Below are positions 25,991-35,715 of a DNA stretch of 64,000 nt, piece after piece. Under the pieces are notes generated by a model, which ran no database searches, had not been told where the DNA came from, and was given only the letters and a program-made list of their open reading frames with translations. The stretch comes from Flavobacterium hydatis (GTDB lineage: Bacteria > Bacteroidota > Bacteroidia > Flavobacteriales > Flavobacteriaceae). The stretch is taken from positions 50,665 through 114,664 of the forward strand of contig NZ_JPRM01000007.1 of the NCBI RefSeq assembly GCF_000737695.1, given 5' to 3'. The position numbers and the translations under genes were made by a program. Every line of letters starts with the position of its first letter. The stretch's first letter is position 1.

Positions 25991-27448
25991 TTATTTGCCA
26001 AGCATTCCTTTTATTGTATCCTTTTCGTTATGGTAAACGAAATAAATAAACAGAAGGAACAATGGAATTCCGACAAAGTAATTTTCTCTGAATCCATAAA
26101 AAGAAATAACTGAGAATACAATTGAAATTCCTAGATAGGCTCCAATTTTCTTCATGTCATAAGGTATAGGATAATACTTGTTTCCTAAAACATACGAAAT
26201 AAGCATCATACTTCCGTATGCCGAAATTGTGGCAATTGCAGATCCGTAGTAACTATACTTTGGAATCAAAATATAATTCAGTACTAATGTTAGTATTGCT
26301 CCAACTATAGATATGTAAGCTCCAATTTTTGTTTTATCAGTTAGTTTATACCATACCGACAAATTATTATAGATTCCTAAGAAAAAATTCGCAAGGATAA
26401 TTAACGGAACCACTTTCATGGCTTCCCAATATGATTTGTTTTCTAACAGAAGTAATTTTAAAATATCTGCAAAAACAATTACTCCTAACAAAATCAATGA
26501 CCCAAGAATCACAAAATATTTTGTAATTACGGCATACGTTTGTGGTGCATTTGCATTTTTAGCATGGCTAAAAAAGAAAGGTTCAATTCCTAATCTAAAT
26601 GCTGTAGCAAATAAAACCATAAATAAACCTAGTTTGTAACAAGCGGAATATGCCCCAACTTCTGACTTTGCAATGTTTTCTGGCAGTAAATAACCTAGTA
26701 AGATTTTGTCAAAATGCTCATTGACAGCAAACGCTAATCCGGCCACCAAAATTGGTAAACCATATTTCATCATCTTTCTCCAAAGTACAGGATCGAATTT
26801 TCGCCCAAGCGAAAGATAATTAGGAGATAACACTATAAAAGTAGCCAAACTTGCTAAAAGGTTAGCAATGAAAATATAAGCAATTTGGAAATTTTCTACA
26901 TATAAATTATCCCAAACAGAATTTGGGTTGTCTGCTGCAAGTTTAGGTAAGTATATCAAAAAGAAGATATTCAGAACAAGATTTACTATTACATTTCCAA
27001 TTTTTATTGCTGCATAAACCATTGGTCGCTGATTGGCACGAAGTTTAGAAAAAGGCACTAAAACCAATGCATCTAAAACTAAAATCCAAACGGAATAGGT
27101 AACAAACTGTACGTCGACTTCGGCAAGAGTTGCAAGTGTGTTTCTAAAAATTAATGCTGCGAAAAGAAAAATAATCGATGACCAAAAAATAGAAATTGTA
27201 GAAGTAGCAATTACGTTCTTCTTATCGGGTTCGGAATTATAAAACCTAAAAAAAGCAGTTTCCATCCCATAAGAAAGTACTACATTAAAGAAAACCATCC
27301 ATGATAATACAATAGAAACCTCACCATACTCTGCTGTTGGTAAAATTCCGGTGTATAATCGTACTAATAAAAAACTCAGCATTCGTGGCAATACTGTCGC
27401 AAGCCCATAAATAGCTGTCTGTTTAAAAAGATTTTTATATAATCCCAA
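25991..27448 (-). CDS. Oligosaccharide flippase family protein (Wzx/MurJ-like)
   Basis: A 485-residue polytopic membrane protein with about 14 helices and the pattern of the polysaccharide biosynthesis / MVF superfamily: [25 protein letters not shown] at the start and [27 protein letters not shown] in the middle. It begins with a TTG at 27448 in the conserved context [15 protein letters not shown]. The likely role is moving a lipid-linked sugar across the inner membrane. It is first in the operon leading to EnvC. Confidence 0.9.
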   Translation of the reverse strand: MGLYKNLFKQTAIYGLATVLPRMLSFLLVRLYTGILPTAEYGEVSIVLSWMVFFNVVLSYGMETAFFRFYNSEPDKKNVIATSTISIFWSSIIFLFAALIFRNTLATLAEVDVQFVTYSVWILVLDALVLVPFSKLRANQRPMVYAAIKIGNVIVNLVLNIFFLIYLPKLAADNPNSVWDNLYVENFQIAYIFIANLLASLATFIVLSPNYLSLGRKFDPVLWRKMMKYGLPILVAGLAFAVNEHFDKILLGYLLPENIAKSEVGAYSACYKLGLFMVLFATAFRLGIEPFFFSHAKNANAPQTYAVITKYFVILGSLILLGVIVFADILKLLLLENKSYWEAMKVVPLIILANFFLGIYNNLSVWYKLTDKTKIGAYISIVGAILTLVLNYILIPKYSYYGSAIATISAYGSMMLISYVLGNKYYPIPYDMKKIGAYLGISIVFSVISFYGFRENYFVGIPLFLLFIYFVYHNEKDTIKGMLGK

Positions 27449-27476
27449 AATATTTGTGGTAATAAAATTTATAAAA

Positions 27477-27484
27477 CAAAAATA
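27477..27484 (-). promoter_or_regulatory. Promoter -7 element (TATTTTTG) for the flippase operon
   Basis: Matches TAnnTTTG on the - strand, 29 nt before the TTG start of the flippase gene. This is a likely main promoter of the flippase-to-EnvC operon. Confidence 0.5.
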
Positions 27485-27547
27485 ACCAATTCTTTGGTTT
27501 AATATCGTTTTTGTTGATTCATTAAGGAAATGTTATGCTTTTTTATA

Positions 27548-27991
27548 TTATGTCAACTTATTTTCATCTAGGATTTTCACAAAATGAAATCCTTTTGGGC
27601 CATATCCTTGATTGTAATAAAAACGATGCGCCGCAAAATTAGAAGTAAATGCATCCAAAACAATATTGGAACATCCTAAATCAAGCGCTTTTTTCTCAAT
27701 ATAATCAGTCAATATTTTTCCGATTCCTTTAGAACGTTGATCTGGATGCACTACAAAATTATCTATCTCAAGATATTTTCCTGACCATAGTTTTGTAGAT
27801 GACCAACAACCTGTAATTCCTAAACAAACTTCGTTTTCAAAAACAGCAACTTGAGTATAATTATGAGGAACCATTTCGGATAGGTATAATTCATATTTCT
27901 CCAAACCTAAGTTGGGATATAAATACTGCATGGTAGCAATTTGAGCAACCATTTCTTCAATAGTAGTAAGTTCTTTGACTATAAATTGCAT
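27548..27991 (-). CDS. GNAT-family N-acetyltransferase
   Basis: A 147-residue GNAT protein. The acetyl-CoA motif A is visible as NFVVHPDQRSKGIGKILTDYIEKKA, with motif B at LDAFTSNFAAHRFYYNQGY. The start at 27991 (MQFIVKELTTIEEM) is preferred over an upstream in-frame codon because it begins the first GNAT strand. Substrate unknown. It stands alone, 100 bp from the flippase gene. Confidence 0.9.
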   Translation of the reverse strand: MQFIVKELTTIEEMVAQIATMQYLYPNLGLEKYELYLSEMVPHNYTQVAVFENEVCLGITGCWSSTKLWSGKYLEIDNFVVHPDQRSKGIGKILTDYIEKKALDLGCSNIVLDAFTSNFAAHRFYYNQGYGPKGFHFVKILDENKLT

Positions 27992-28198
27992 GATGATATA
28001 AAAATAGAAGTCAAAATTAATCAAAAAAACTGATTGTAACTGTAATGAAGCTAGATCTCACCCAAAAAATAAAATTGGTCATTCTATCTTTCACTTCCTG
28101 ATTTGTAATTTTTTTTACAGTTTTTATTTACAAAATATTTTAAGATTATGATAAATAGCCCTATATTTAAACTTTTAGTATCTTAAAATATATAAATA

Positions 28199-28330
28199 AT
28201 GAAAAACGAAAATAATCTAACAAACATCGATACTTATGCTAAAATAGTCTTATCAGCTGTTATATTATGGGCATTTGTATATTTTGCTGGTTATGTAGTA
28301 GGACAAACCTATCATAACATCACACCTTAA
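28199..28330 (+). CDS. 43-residue single-helix membrane peptide
   Basis: An ATG-started frame giving MKNENNLTNIDTYAK, then a 22-residue hydrophobic helix (IVLSAVILWAFVYFAGYVVG) and a short polar tail QTYHNITP. It resembles the next small protein: both have an N-terminal segment ending in YAK, a W-rich helix, and a G-x-aromatic pattern after it. An AT-rich leader precedes it. It is probably real because of this pairing, but it is short and unrecognised. Confidence 0.55.
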   Translation: MKNENNLTNIDTYAKIVLSAVILWAFVYFAGYVVGQTYHNITP

Positions 28331-28367
28331 CAACTCTTAAAACTACTAACTAATTAAACTATAAAAC

Positions 28368-28511
28368 ATGAAAAAGTACATAAATCAAATCGCTCTTTAT
28401 GCTAAAGAAGAAACCAACAATTTCATAGTATGGCTTTTATGGATATCATTTATCTTAACTTATTTGGGTTTTGAATTCGGTAGATTTACGTATGCATTTA
28501 TGAATAGGTAA
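28368..28511 (+). CDS. 47-residue single-helix membrane peptide, relative of the upstream one
   Basis: The frame reads MKKYINQIALYAKEETNN, then a helix (FIVWLLWISFILTYLGFEFG) and RFTYAFMNR. The order YAK, helix with W, then Gly-x-x-x-Gly-like end is shared with the 43-residue peptide 37 bp upstream, suggesting a duplicated pair. One membrane span is predicted. No homologue is known to me. Confidence 0.55.
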   Translation: MKKYINQIALYAKEETNNFIVWLLWISFILTYLGFEFGRFTYAFMNR

Positions 28512-28601
28512 TTTATATTATTCATGAAATCATCTAAATAACTGCAACTTGATTACAGAAAGAACAAATAGCTTATGCTGTACAACTAAAAAATTAATAT
28601 C

Positions 28602-29219
28602 ATGAAATCAATTACTCACTATGCTTTTATATTAATTGTAATGCTGTTCAATCTTATTACTATAAAATATGCTGATTCAGAATTACTTAATACTATATTG
28701 CTTTTAAGTATATTCAATACTATGACTTTTCCTATATTGTATTTATTTATTGCAATCGAAACTATTGTATCGAAACCAAGTGAAAAATATAATGCTTTTT
28801 ATGTTAGTAATTCAAGAACCAATAAAAAAACGACGCAAGTAATAAATGAACTTTTCTACATATTAAAACAGCCAACTACAATTATATTATTTTCTTTTCC
28901 TTTTCTATTTTTATTAAGTCCTGGAGTTAACATATCTATTGCTGTTTGTATCAATATCGTTTTTATTTTTTTTGCTCTTTTAAATTTATTGATAATCTCA
29001 ATTTTAACAAAATCCTTTTATGAAAAGAACTTTTACGTCCTTATTTGCATACTAGACATTTTACTTACAACTACTACAGCAACGGTGGCTTTTACAAATA
29101 AGAATATATTCAACATTACATTATCACTAATTGGTTTATCTTTTTTAAGTATACTTTTAATGGTTTATTTCATAAAAAGAAACTTTACAAAGATTTCATC
29201 AAGAGTACAAACTAATTAA
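28602..29219 (+). CDS. 205-residue integral membrane protein, unknown function
   Basis: A polytopic protein with about six hydrophobic helices (about residues 5-20, 30-55, 92-110, 113-135, 146-163, 168-190) and almost no polar catalytic residues. A charged loop SKPSEKYNAFYVSNSRTNKKTTQ connects helices 2 and 3. It sits in a run of tiny membrane proteins upstream of an ABC transporter. No family was recognised; an immunity or transporter-accessory role is possible but not shown. Confidence 0.6.
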   Translation: MKSITHYAFILIVMLFNLITIKYADSELLNTILLLSIFNTMTFPILYLFIAIETIVSKPSEKYNAFYVSNSRTNKKTTQVINELFYILKQPTTIILFSFPFLFLLSPGVNISIAVCINIVFIFFALLNLLIISILTKSFYEKNFYVLICILDILLTTTTATVAFTNKNIFNITLSLIGLSFLSILLMVYFIKRNFTKISSRVQTN

Positions 29220-29256
29220 TCATGATTCAGTATAAGGGAAATATCACATAATTACT

Positions 29257-29421
29257 ATGAACAAAAATCACTTTTTTATCCTTATTACTATTCTAAGTAT
29301 TATCCTTTTACTATATAATATATTTATAGTTAAAAATGTATATTATCTAATTACACCAATACTAGTTTTAATAGCAGTAGGTCTTATTTATTTCAATAAT
29401 CGAAATAAAAAAAACAACTAA
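29257..29421 (+). CDS. 54-residue membrane peptide
   Basis: The frame reads MNKNHFFILITILSIILLLY, then NIFIVKNVYYLITPILVLIA and a basic tail NNRNKKNN. Two hydrophobic segments form a likely hairpin in the membrane. It begins 37 bp after the 205-residue protein, so it is probably co-transcribed. Function unknown. Confidence 0.5.
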   Translation: MNKNHFFILITILSIILLLYNIFIVKNVYYLITPILVLIAVGLIYFNNRNKKNN

Positions 29422-29558
29422 TAATTCTTGAACATATTCTTATTTCTAGAACTTTTTAGTACAGGGGTAAACAAATAATACAATGATAAAAAAAAGAGTA
29501 TTTACAAAAAAACATTAAGTAGATTCAATACTTAAGGCTATTTTATAAAAGCAAAAAA

Positions 29559-29648
29559 ATGGACAACGCTCACAGATTTCTTATACTATTAATTATAATA
29601 ATAGGTATTGCGCATCAATACCAGAAAAACAAAAAAATCAAAAAATAG
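29559..29648 (+). CDS. Possible 29-residue membrane peptide (weak)
   Basis: The frame reads MDNAHRFLILLIIIIGIAHQ, then YQKNKKIKK. It has one hydrophobic segment and a basic tail, the same layout as the neighbours. Very short; it could be chance. The remainder of 29422-29838 shows no other gene-like signal. Confidence 0.25.
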   Translation: MDNAHRFLILLIIIIGIAHQYQKNKKIKK

Positions 29649-29838
29649 TAGTTGCCATTCATAACAAAAATTTTACTGTCTTAAAAATCCATATCTAATA
29701 TCCTATCCTAGCTTGTTTTATAGGCAAAGAAATCGAAGCCAATATAGCTAAGAGCTAAAAATTATAGCCCATCGTTATACTCATGCTTTATTATTATGGA
29801 TTACAGCTATTATATTTTTTTAACTTAATTATTTTAAA

Positions 29839-30018
29839 ATGTCTAAAACCAGAAAAATACTTCTTGTTACATCTTTTATTATGCTTATTGCGCATATCGT
29901 TAGATATTTCTTGTATAACGAAGATATTATTCAAGCTTCTTTCGGAATTATCACAATGATTTTTATTATCATGTCAGTTATTATGAATAAAAAAACAGAA
30001 AAAAGAAAAGCCTCCTAA
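29839..30018 (+). CDS. 59-residue two-helix membrane peptide
   Basis: The frame reads MSKTRKILLVTSFIMLIAHI, VRYFLYNEDIIQASFG, IITMIFIIMSVIMNKKTEKRKAS. Two hydrophobic segments with a short polar turn and a basic C-terminus. The IAH motif also occurs in the weak 29-residue frame upstream, suggesting related small proteins. It lies 106 bp before the ABC permease gene. Confidence 0.5.
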   Translation: MSKTRKILLVTSFIMLIAHIVRYFLYNEDIIQASFGIITMIFIIMSVIMNKKTEKRKAS

Positions 30019-30124
30019 AAGCATTTAAAAAATTTTACAACATAACTAAAAAGAAGGTTTTTCACCAATTCTATTCCATACTTTTATAAACTCACTTGCA
30101 TATATGATGATTTCATTTTAGAAC

Positions 30125-31027
30125 ATGATAAAAATATTAAAGTATTTAATTGTAATACGATTTAGGAAGATCTTACCAAAGGATGATTATCTGGCCATTG
30201 GTTTGCTCTTACTATTTTATGCAGTCATCATTTACTTTTTAAATCAAGTGTTCCAAAAGTACAGTTACTACTTTTTAATAACAACTTTGGAACTGGCATT
30301 TTACCACCAAAACAGAAAAGACATAGAATTATTAAAAGTTAATAAAAACTATCGCCTTTTATTATTCTTAGAATATCTCATTTATAGCTCTCCTTTTATA
30401 TTCATTTATATTATAAACTATCGATGGGACATCGTTATAATTCATTTTGTAATACTTTATTTCCTGATTCTATTAAGCAAAATAGGAGTCAAGATTATCA
30501 AATACCCTTTCAGGTTATTTGATCCTTTCTGGCATATTTGCTTTAGGAAAAACAAGCTCGTTCTTTTTATTCCTTTGGTTATCTTCCTAAACGTAATGGG
30601 GAACATGCATCATAACGACAATCTAAATCTAGCAAGCTTATTTATCGTCGCTTTTATTGGTTGTTTACCTTCCTTCAAAAGAGAAAATGTAATTCATATA
30701 AAAATGAGTTTCTTCGATTCCAGGAAATACCTTTTAAAACAAATACAAGTAGGCTTATACAATACCTTAATGTTGAGTACTGTTTTAATTTTATGTTTAT
30801 TGATATTTAAGAAATGGGATTTATTACTATTTGTTCCACTGATTTTTTTACTTCCGATAATTAGTATCTTATTTAAATACTCCTTTTTCTCAAATGAATT
30901 ATTACAACAGCTATTTTTGGCATTATTTATTATAAATATTCAGATTGGCTTACCATTTTTAATCTTACCTTATTTGTATTATAAATCTATAAAAACAATA
31001 AACAATTTGAAATATGTTACAGATTAA
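30125..31027 (+). CDS. ABC transporter membrane subunit, unassigned family
   Basis: A 300-residue protein with about eight hydrophobic helices and a basic N-terminus (MIKILKYLIVIRFRKILPKDD). A cytoplasmic region FKRENVIHIKMSFFDSRKYLLKQ may contact the ATPase. Its 3' end overlaps the ATP-binding subunit gene by 14 bp, the main support for the assignment. It is shorter than the DUF5687 permease elsewhere in this window. The substrate is unknown; export of, or immunity to, the small peptides upstream is one possibility. Confidence 0.7.
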   Translation: MIKILKYLIVIRFRKILPKDDYLAIGLLLLFYAVIIYFLNQVFQKYSYYFLITTLELAFYHQNRKDIELLKVNKNYRLLLFLEYLIYSSPFIFIYIINYRWDIVIIHFVILYFLILLSKIGVKIIKYPFRLFDPFWHICFRKNKLVLFIPLVIFLNVMGNMHHNDNLNLASLFIVAFIGCLPSFKRENVIHIKMSFFDSRKYLLKQIQVGLYNTLMLSTVLILCLLIFKKWDLLLFVPLIFLLPIISILFKYSFFSNELLQQLFLALFIINIQIGLPFLILPYLYYKSIKTINNLKYVTD

Positions 31028-31649
31028 TATCTTAAAGAAAGCATTTGGAGGTAAAACTGTTTTGCAAGATATAGATCTTTCTATTTCAGCAAATGGAATT
31101 TATGGAGTCGTTGGCAAAAATGGAGAAGGAAAAACAACATTTTTTAAAATCATTACATCACTTATAGATTATCAGGGCACAATATCCTTTCATGATTCAC
31201 CCATAAAACATAACGAAATAGCATTTTTACCTACAGAAGTACCTGTTTATGATGAGCTTACTGCAACCGAGTTTTCAGATTTTTATAAAGAATTACTAAA
31301 TCTAAAAACGATAAATAATACTAAACTGTTTGATGTTCCTCAAGACAAACTCATCAAGACCTTTTCGACAGGAATGAAGAAAAAAGCATATATGAATGCC
31401 GTATTCCAAAAAGAATATCCAATTTATATTTTTGATGAACCTTTTAATGGTCTTGATTTAGAATCTAATTATTTGTTGATGAATTACATTAGAGAATTAT
31501 CAAAAGATAGTATTGTTTTTATCTCTTCACATATCCTGGAAATTTTATACAAAGATTGTGACAAAATTTTTCTGGTGAAGAATACTGCAATTCGAGAATT
31601 TGAAAAGCAACAGTTCATAAAAATCGAAGAAGAGCTTTTCTTGAAATAG
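31014..31649 (+). CDS. ABC transporter ATP-binding protein (short)
   Basis: A 211-residue ATPase. It has Walker A GKNGEGKT (34-41), an ABC signature altered to FSTGM (117-121, in place of LSGGQ), Walker B IYIFDEP (137-143), D-loop NGLD (145-148) and H-loop His173 (VFISSH). The class resembles small ATPases of bacteriocin- or antibiotic-export and immunity transporters (BcrA/CcmA-type). It overlaps the membrane subunit by 14 bp. Confidence 0.88.
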   Translation: MLQINILKKAFGGKTVLQDIDLSISANGIYGVVGKNGEGKTTFFKIITSLIDYQGTISFHDSPIKHNEIAFLPTEVPVYDELTATEFSDFYKELLNLKTINNTKLFDVPQDKLIKTFSTGMKKKAYMNAVFQKEYPIYIFDEPFNGLDLESNYLLMNYIRELSKDSIVFISSHILEILYKDCDKIFLVKNTAIREFEKQQFIKIEEELFLK

Positions 31650-31684
31650 AATAAGTTTGTTTCTCTAAAATATCAAAATTAGCA

Positions 31685-31725
31685 ACAAAAAAAGAGCCGA
31701 CAATTACTTGTCGGCTCTTCTTATA
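31685..31725. terminator. Bidirectional terminator between the ABC pair and the atp operon
   Basis: An 11-bp perfect stem AAGAGCCGACA / TGTCGGCTCTT (31692-31702 and 31709-31719). On the - strand it is followed by seven T, a strong terminator for atpG; on the + strand the downstream sequence is T-rich (TTCTTATATATT). Confidence 0.88.
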
Positions 31726-31794
31726 TATTATAAATTTTTCTTATCCTTTCTATGCTCTTTGCATTTTGAAGATCTGAAAAATTAAAATTTTTTC

Positions 31795-32655
31795 TTATCC
31801 TTTTAAAGCTTCCGCTCCACCAACGATCTCTAAGATTTCGTTTGTAATAGCAGCTTGACGTGCTTTATTGTAAGTTAATTTCAATTGATTTCTTAACTCA
31901 GTTGCGTTATCAGTTGCTTTGTGCATTGCAGTCATACGCGCACCATGCTCAGAAGCAAATGAATCACGAATACCTTTGTATAATTGTGTTTTTAATGATT
32001 TTGGAATCAAAGTTAACACGATTTCTTCTTTTGAAGGTTCAAAGATATAATCTCCTGTCGAAACTGGTACGTCTGATTTAATTGGAGCTAGAGGCAAAAA
32101 CTGTTCTGTTTGAACAATTTGAGTCGCAGCATTTTTAAATTGATTATAAATCAATTCAATTTTATCATACTTTCCAGTTAAGAATTGTTGAGTTAAAATT
32201 TCAGCAATTTCAGCTACATTATCAAAAGTTAAGTCATCAAAAACTGAACTTTTATTGTCTATTACTGAATGTGTTTTGCTTAAAACATCATTTCCTTTTT
32301 TACCTATAGCAAAAATGTCAACTTGTTTTCCGGCATAAAATTCAGAACGTACTTTTGCTTCCTTTATTACATTGGTATTAAATGCACCACATAAACCTCT
32401 ATTAGAAGTTATTGCAACAAGTAATACTTTTTTTACTTCACGTTGTGTAGTAAAATCTCCTCCTACATCACCATCAAGTGTTGCAGAAAGGTTTTGTAAT
32501 AATTCCGTTAATTTCTCGGCATAAGGACGCATCGCTGTGATTGCATCTTGTGCTTTCTTAAGCTTTGCAGCAGAAACCATTTTCATCGCCGATGTAATCT
32601 GCATCGTAGATGAAACGGAAGTAATTCTATTACGGATTTCCTTTAAATTTGCCAT
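31795..32655 (-). CDS. atpG: F1Fo ATP synthase gamma subunit
   Basis: A 286-residue central-stalk subunit. The N-terminal helix ANLKEIRNRITSVSSTMQIT with SAMKMVSAAKLKKAQ and the C-terminal NELRNQ-like helix (TELRNQLKLTYNKARQAAIT) ending EILEIVGGAEAL are diagnostic. It is the last gene of the atp operon here. The beta and epsilon genes that follow gamma in many bacteria are absent. Confidence 0.97.
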   Translation of the reverse strand: MANLKEIRNRITSVSSTMQITSAMKMVSAAKLKKAQDAITAMRPYAEKLTELLQNLSATLDGDVGGDFTTQREVKKVLLVAITSNRGLCGAFNTNVIKEAKVRSEFYAGKQVDIFAIGKKGNDVLSKTHSVIDNKSSVFDDLTFDNVAEIAEILTQQFLTGKYDKIELIYNQFKNAATQIVQTEQFLPLAPIKSDVPVSTGDYIFEPSKEEIVLTLIPKSLKTQLYKGIRDSFASEHGARMTAMHKATDNATELRNQLKLTYNKARQAAITNEILEIVGGAEALKG

Positions 32656-32686
32656 CTTTTCTAATTAGAAAATTTGAAAATCAGTT

Positions 32687-32732
32687 AATTAGATAATTAA
32701 AAAAATACATAGACTCTTTTAATTATCTAATT
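32687..32732. repeat. Perfect 16-bp inverted repeat between atpA and atpG
   Basis: Arms AATTAGATAATTAAAA (32687-32702) and its exact reverse complement (32717-32732) with a 14-nt loop, in the 91-bp gap between atpA and atpG. It is AT-only and may be an mRNA-stability or processing hairpin. Confidence 0.6.
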
Positions 32733-32746
32733 GTCCAATTATCTTA

Positions 32747-34324
32747 TTAGTTATATTTTGCTGAAATTTCTTTTGCTACTTTTTCAATAACATCTGTAAT
32801 GTTATCGTCTAGTTTACCTGCTTTAAGTGCATTAAGAGTATCTTTATGCTTGCTGTTAAGGTATGCTAAGAAATCTGCTTCAAATTCTTTTACTTTATTT
32901 ACAGGAACGTTTCTTAATAAGTTTTTAGAACCTGCGTAGATAATAGCTACTTGGTTTTCAACTGTATAAGGATCATTTAAACCTTGTTTCAAGATTTCAA
33001 CGTTTCTTTTTCCTTTTTCAATTACGTTTAAAGTAACAGCATCTAAGTCAGAACCAAATTTAGCAAACGCTTCCAATTCACGGAATTGAGCTTGGTCTAA
33101 TTTTAAAGTACCTGATACTTTTTTCATTGATTTAATTTGTGCATTACCTCCAACACGAGATACAGAGATACCTACGTTAATCGCAGGACGAACTCCAGAG
33201 TTGAACAAATCTCCATCAAGGAAAATCTGACCATCTGTAATCGAAATTACGTTTGTTGGGATATATGCAGAAACGTCACCAGCCTGAGTCTCGATAATTG
33301 GTAAAGCAGTTAATGAACCACCACCTTTTACGATAGACTTAATAGAATCTGGTAAATCGTTCATGTTTTTAGCAATTCCATTATCTGCAATTACTTTACA
33401 AGCACGCTCTAATAAACGAGAGTGTAAGTAGAAAACGTCCCCAGGGTAAGCCTCACGTCCCGGTGGTCTTCTTAATAAAAGAGAAACCTCACGGTAAGCA
33501 ACAGCTTGTTTAGATAAATCATCATACACAATAAGTGCTGGACGACCTGAATCTCTAAAATATTCTCCAATTGCTGCACCTGCGAAAGGAGCATAAACTT
33601 GCATTGGAGCTGGATCAGAAGCATTTGCAGCAACAATAACTGTATAAGCCATTGCACCTTTTTCTTCTAACATTTTAGCAATTCCTGCTACAGTTGAAGC
33701 TTTTTGCCCAATTGCAACATATATACAGAATACAGGTTTTCCTGCATCGTAAAATTCTTTTTGATTTAAGATTGTATCGATACAAACAGTAGATTTACCT
33801 GTTTGACGGTCACCAATAACAAGCTCACGTTGTCCACGACCTACTGGGATCATAGCATCAACAGCTTTAATACCTGTTTGCAATGGCTCAGTTACTGGCT
33901 GACGGAAGATAACTCCAGGAGCTTTTCTTTCTAAAGGCATTTCATATAATGTTCCACCGATTGGTCCTTTTCCATCAATTGGAAAACCAAGTGTGTTCAC
34001 TACACGTCCTACCATTTGCTCACCTACTTTAAGAGAAGCAATACGTTGTGTTCTTTTTGCTGTTGATCCTTCTTTGATTCCTGTAGATGGTCCTAAAAGT
34101 ACCACACCAACATTATCTTCTTCAAGGTTCAATACAATAGCTTCAAGTCCGTTTTCAAATTCAACTAACTCACCATATTGTACATTAGATAGCCCGTAAA
34201 TACGAGCAATACCATCTCCAACTTGAAGTACCGTTCCTACTTCCTCTAGCGTAGCACCAGATTCAAAACCTTCTACTTGCTTTCTTAATATTGCTGAAAT
34301 TTCAGCAGGTTTGATTTCCGCCAT
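32747..34324 (-). CDS. atpA: F1Fo ATP synthase alpha subunit
   Basis: A 525-residue F1 subunit with the non-catalytic nucleotide site: P-loop GDRQTGKS at about 171-178, an [16 protein letters not shown]alker B region, and the alpha signature [14 protein letters not shown]. The N-terminus [15 protein letters not shown] is the delta-binding helix. It is followed after 91 bp by atpG. Confidence 0.98.
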   Translation of the reverse strand: MAEIKPAEISAILRKQVEGFESGATLEEVGTVLQVGDGIARIYGLSNVQYGELVEFENGLEAIVLNLEEDNVGVVLLGPSTGIKEGSTAKRTQRIASLKVGEQMVGRVVNTLGFPIDGKGPIGGTLYEMPLERKAPGVIFRQPVTEPLQTGIKAVDAMIPVGRGQRELVIGDRQTGKSTVCIDTILNQKEFYDAGKPVFCIYVAIGQKASTVAGIAKMLEEKGAMAYTVIVAANASDPAPMQVYAPFAGAAIGEYFRDSGRPALIVYDDLSKQAVAYREVSLLLRRPPGREAYPGDVFYLHSRLLERACKVIADNGIAKNMNDLPDSIKSIVKGGGSLTALPIIETQAGDVSAYIPTNVISITDGQIFLDGDLFNSGVRPAINVGISVSRVGGNAQIKSMKKVSGTLKLDQAQFRELEAFAKFGSDLDAVTLNVIEKGKRNVEILKQGLNDPYTVENQVAIIYAGSKNLLRNVPVNKVKEFEADFLAYLNSKHKDTLNALKAGKLDDNITDVIEKVAKEISAKYN

Positions 34325-34363
34325 CTTAAATTTATAATTTAGACACTTTTATGTGTAATAAAA

Positions 34364-34897
34364 CTAATTACTTAACTCTCTTTTTAATACTTGTAATCTG
34401 TTTGCAACAGATGCATTATATTGCTTATCGCCTATTCTTAAAATAAATCCTCCAATAATTGAAGCATCTACATTATTTTCTATTGTAATTTTTTTATCTG
34501 ATAATGTTGCAATTTTAGCTAATACTTTAGCTTCTAAAGCAGCATCCATAGGAATAGCTGTTGTTACTTGCGCAATTTCAACACCATTACTTTCATCAAA
34601 TAATTTATTATATTCTAGAGCAATTGCTTCTAGAATTTCGAATCTTTTGTTTTCAAACAATAAATGAAATAACCCTTTAGTTACACCATTTATACTTGCA
34701 AAAACTTCTAAAAGGGCACTCTCCTTAACTTCAACTTTTATAGTTGGGCTTTCGATAAAGGTACTCAATTCTGCATTTGTGTCAATTGTTGAAGCAATTG
34801 ATTTCATGTCGTTATTGACAGCTTCGGCAACACCTTTAGAATTTGCTAAGTCTAGAATTGCTTTTGCATAACGAATTGCTGCTCTTGTACTTGCCAT
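34364..34897 (-). CDS. atpH: F1Fo ATP synthase delta subunit
   Basis: A 177-residue OSCP/delta subunit that joins the peripheral stalk to F1. Visible are RAAIRYAKAILDLANSKG at the N-terminus (RYAxALxxxA pattern) and the C-terminal ENNVDASIIGGFILRIGDKQ (delta signature), ending in a short helix. It lies 4 bp after atpF. Confidence 0.95.
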   Translation of the reverse strand: MASTRAAIRYAKAILDLANSKGVAEAVNNDMKSIASTIDTNAELSTFIESPTIKVEVKESALLEVFASINGVTKGLFHLLFENKRFEILEAIALEYNKLFDESNGVEIAQVTTAIPMDAALEAKVLAKIATLSDKKITIENNVDASIIGGFILRIGDKQYNASVANRLQVLKRELSN

Positions 34898-34901
34898 AAT
34901 A

Positions 34902-35393
34902 TTAGTTTAGCTTTACGTCATCTAACATTTTCTCAACTAATTTAGTTTGAGATTCTTTGCTAGATAATTCCTCTTTCAATAATTTTTCAGCAATGCTTAA
35001 TGATAAAGTTGAAACTTGTGATTTCAATTCAGCCATAGCTGCATTTTTTTCATTTTCGATAGCTGCTTTAGCTTGAGCGATCAATTTTTGACCTTGCTCT
35101 TGAGCTTCATTTTTAGATTCAGCTATGATTTGCTCTTTCATTTCACGAGCTTCTTTTAACATTGCATCACGTTCTGCACGAGCTTCTTTTAAGATACGCT
35201 CATTATCTGCAGTTAAATTTTGCATTTCTCTACGAGCTGCTTCAGCTGATGCTAAAGCCTCATTGATAGATTCTTCACGGCTTTTTACAGCTCCTAAAAT
35301 AGGTTTCCAAGCATATTTTGCCATTAGAACGAAGAAAACAATAAAGATAATTGTTGTCCAAAAAATTAAACTTTCTGGTGAAGTTAATTGCAT
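34902..35393 (-). CDS. atpF: F1Fo ATP synthase b subunit
   Basis: A 163-residue peripheral-stalk subunit with one N-terminal membrane helix (LIFWTTIIFIVFFVLMAKYA) and a long charged coiled coil. The family start LTSPESLIFWT with the KYAWKPILGAVKSREESINE segment is typical. It is separated from atpE by an 81-bp gap containing a terminator-like hairpin. Confidence 0.95.
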   Translation of the reverse strand: MQLTSPESLIFWTTIIFIVFFVLMAKYAWKPILGAVKSREESINEALASAEAARREMQNLTADNERILKEARAERDAMLKEAREMKEQIIAESKNEAQEQGQKLIAQAKAAIENEKNAAMAELKSQVSTLSLSIAEKLLKEELSSKESQTKLVEKMLDDVKLN

Positions 35394-35423
35394 AACAGTA
35401 TATATTTAAAAATTGTTTGTCTT

Positions 35424-35465
35424 TTTTAAAAAAACTTCCTGGAGCCAACCGCTACAGGAAGTTTT
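35424..35465 (-). terminator. Terminator-like hairpin inside the atp operon, after atpE
   Basis: An 11-bp perfect stem CAGGAAGTTTT-type (arms 35431-35441 and 35455-35465, loop 13 nt), 10 bp after the atpE stop. On the transcribed - strand it is followed by a T-run (TTTTTTT). It has the form of an intrinsic terminator but lies between genes of one operon. It may attenuate transcription or protect the atpB-atpE 3' end. Confidence 0.75.
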
Positions 35466-35474
35466 AGATTTTAA

Positions 35475-35693
<219 letters not shown>

Positions 35694-35715
35694 TTAATAA
35701 TTAATAAAACTCTAA

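Noticed and set aside
29422..29558. Very short frames between the small membrane peptides
   Set aside because: Only a few codons long, no hydrophobic segment; no support.
32687..32732. Inverted repeat as an intrinsic terminator between atpA and atpG
   Set aside because: The stem is AT-only without a GC core or T-run on the transcribed strand; kept only as a repeat.
33472..34199. Reading frames on both strands inside atpA
   Set aside because: They are out-of-frame or antisense to a well conserved gene and have no coding signals of their own.
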